Part shown: piece after piece, positions 5,890-7,231 of the stretch
Numbering within the stretch: the first letter of the stretch is position 1
Layout of the letters: each line of letters begins with the position of its first letter
Assembly (NCBI GenBank): GCA_020723545.1
Contig: DYIS01000129.1
Location: forward strand, 1 to 7,231
DNA length: 7,231 bases
Source of the DNA: Ktedonobacter racemifer
GTDB taxonomy: Bacteria > Chloroflexota > DTOL01 > JACQYG01
Direction of reading: 5' to 3'
The notes under the pieces: model-generated
What the model saw: only the letters and a program-made list of their open reading frames with translations
Told to the model about the DNA's origin: nothing
Database searches by the model: none
Made by a program: the position numbers and the translations under genes

Positions 5890-7231
5890 CTGACTGTTAG
5901 CAGGGATGATGGCGTAGCGATAGGAGGCAGGCTCGGTGGTCACTGGCGCCATAGGCGCGACGACCAGGACCGCCCGCTTGAGCTGCCCGCCGAAACCTCT
6001 CACCGTTAGGTGGCCGCGCTGGTCGCCGTCCAGGGGGACGTTCTCCACCGACACGCTTTCGCCATATTTTATCACCTGGACCCAGAAGCGCTGGGGAACG
6101 TAGTTGTTCGAGCGCAGGAAACCCAGGGATTCCCAACCGTTGTCGGACTCGGCGTCGTCGGTATAGCCCAGCTCGGGGATGCTCACGTCGTCCACCGCAA
6201 AGCCGGGGGCGTTGTAGGCGTCGTCGGTGACGCACTCGAACCGCAGCCTGATCTTCTTCCCGGCATAGGGCGAGAGGTCTATGAGTTCCTGGACCCATTC
6301 CGGCTTCTCCCCTCCGCCGCTCTTGCCGGTATAGCCGTGGCCCAGGTTGTTGCCGTTGGGATTGGCCTCGGTGGTGTACCGGCCGTGCAGGGTGTCCCAG
6401 GTGACACCGCCATCGGCGGAGGCCTCAATGTAGGCATAGTCGAAGTCGCGCTCCACATCGTACCACAGCCAGGCCGTGAGGGTCGCCCTGGAGAGGCCCG
6501 ATAGGTCGAACCCTTTGGTCAGGGAGGTGTCTATTAGATCGCCGCGGTTGCCCCACCACTGGTGTCTGCCGCTGTGGGGCTGATTGTCCAGAAGCCTTAC
6601 CTGGGCGGTCCCGGTGAAGAAGATGGTCACATCGCCGCGGGGGAAGCGCAACTCCTGGTACCTGGCGGCATACTGGTGCCCCTGGAGGGAGCGGGTCAGG
6701 GGGACCTGGCTGTGGGTCAAGTCCAGGCTGGCCTTGCCCCGGATGTCGGCGTAGCCATACCTGTCGCCGGCCACCTGGGCGTCGTGCACGTAGTTGGCGA
6801 TGGCCCAATCCCCGAACACGCCGTCGAAGGTCTGGTTCGAGCCCCGCTGGGCTATAGTGGCGGTAATGCCCGCCGGGCCGTGGGTCTTTTCGGCCACGAT
6901 GTCCCGCAGGAGAGTGTATCCACCGTACTTCTCCGCCAGATAGTCCATGAAAAGGAAGCTGGCGCCATAGTGGGGGAGGGACTTCTCCGGGTCATCCTTC
7001 CAGGCATTGAGCTGGGTGTCCGGGTTGCGCAGGTAGTATTGCACCGCTCCGTCGCCGCGGAAGCCATTGATCTTCTCGGCCAACTGGGACAAGCCCTCGT
7101 TGATCCAGCCCTCTTCGCTCTGGTCCTGGTACCAGTGGATCATGTGTTGGAACTCATGGGCCAGGGTGGAGTTGTACGCCGTGGTGCCGGGCACCAGCCC
7201 ATCCACGTTCATGTAGAACATCTCCCGCTGG
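5887..7231 (-). CDS. Zinc metallopeptidase with MAM-like C-terminal domain (partial, 5' end outside window)
   Basis: The C-terminal 447 residues of a probably secreted zinc protease are visible. The frame is open through the right edge, so the start, any signal peptide and any propeptide are missing. Numbering from the methionine encoded at 7219-7221, the zinc site is HEFQH at 22-26 with a third ligand, probably E42, in WINEGLSQLAE. This HExxH plus downstream Glu pattern suggests a gluzincin-like fold, as in family M30 hyicolysin-type enzymes, rather than the metzincin pattern. A helical region follows (about 80-145: GASFLFMDYLAEKYGG, then FGDWAIANYVHD). A beta-rich half (about 210-355) contains WWGNRGDLIDTSL, SADGGVTWDTLHG and GFAVDDVSIPELG, typical of MAM/jelly-roll domains of immune inhibitor A-like proteins. 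A short C-terminal beta domain ends the protein. Automated annotation would probably say immune inhibitor A or M6-like; the zinc site argues for caution. It likely acts outside the cell in protein degradation. It heads an operon with the Met-rich gene. Confidence 0.85.
   Translation of the reverse strand, partial: QREMFYMNVDGLVPGTTAYNSTLAHEFQHMIHWYQDQSEEGWINEGLSQLAEKINGFRGDGAVQYYLRNPDTQLNAWKDDPEKSLPHYGASFLFMDYLAEKYGGYTLLRDIVAEKTHGPAGITATIAQRGSNQTFDGVFGDWAIANYVHDAQVAGDRYGYADIRGKASLDLTHSQVPLTRSLQGHQYAARYQELRFPRGDVTIFFTGTAQVRLLDNQPHSGRHQWWGNRGDLIDTSLTKGFDLSGLSRATLTAWLWYDVERDFDYAYIEASADGGVTWDTLHGRYTTEANPNGNNLGHGYTGKSGGGEKPEWVQELIDLSPYAGKKIRLRFECVTDDAYNAPGFAVDDVSIPELGYTDDAESDNGWESLGFLRSNNYVPQRFWVQVIKYGESVSVENVPLDGDQRGHLTVRGFGGQLKRAVLVVAPMAPVTTEPASYRYAIIPANSQ

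Overview
The window is GC-rich, densely coding bacterial chromosome with two parts. The left three quarters (81 to 5492, plus strand) holds four housekeeping genes in the order ileS, a DksA/TraR-type zinc-finger gene, lspA and an rluD-like pseudouridine synthase gene. This is the order known from Bacillus subtilis (ileS-ylyA-lspA-ylyB), and as far as I recall it is also found in Chloroflexota. Three things make Chloroflexota (Dehalococcoidia-like) my best guess, from memory only: the GC-rich composition, an IleRS of the eukaryote-like type 2 (about 1081 residues, with a C-terminal extension), and a large secreted-type metallopeptidase next door. No rRNA or other phylogenetic marker is present to settle it.

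The right quarter (5479 to 7231, minus strand) converges on the housekeeping block. It holds the 3' part of a zinc metallopeptidase gene (HEFQH motif, MAM/jelly-roll-like C-terminal half). Nine bases downstream is a gene for an extraordinary 132-residue protein that is about 21% methionine and 14% proline and has no cysteine. The stop codons of the Met-rich gene and the rluD-like gene overlap by 14 bp, so the convergent pair has no intergenic space.

The four left-hand genes are functionally mixed but commonly linked. IleRS charges tRNA-Ile, the zinc-finger protein probably binds RNA polymerase, LspA processes lipoproteins in the membrane, and the RluD-like enzyme modifies 23S rRNA. A well-formed sigma-70-like promoter (TTGCTT, 17 bp, TACAAT) lies between ileS and the zinc-finger gene, so the last three genes can be expressed independently of ileS. 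The right-hand pair looks like a translationally coupled operon whose beginning lies outside the window.

The best leads are the Met/Pro tetrad-repeat protein, which I cannot assign to any family, and the IleRS signature GIHH in place of HIGH, the signature of mupirocin hyper-resistant IleRS2 enzymes. I see no RNA genes, insertion sequences, CRISPR arrays, attachment sites or origins. No stretch over 300 bases lacks a gene.
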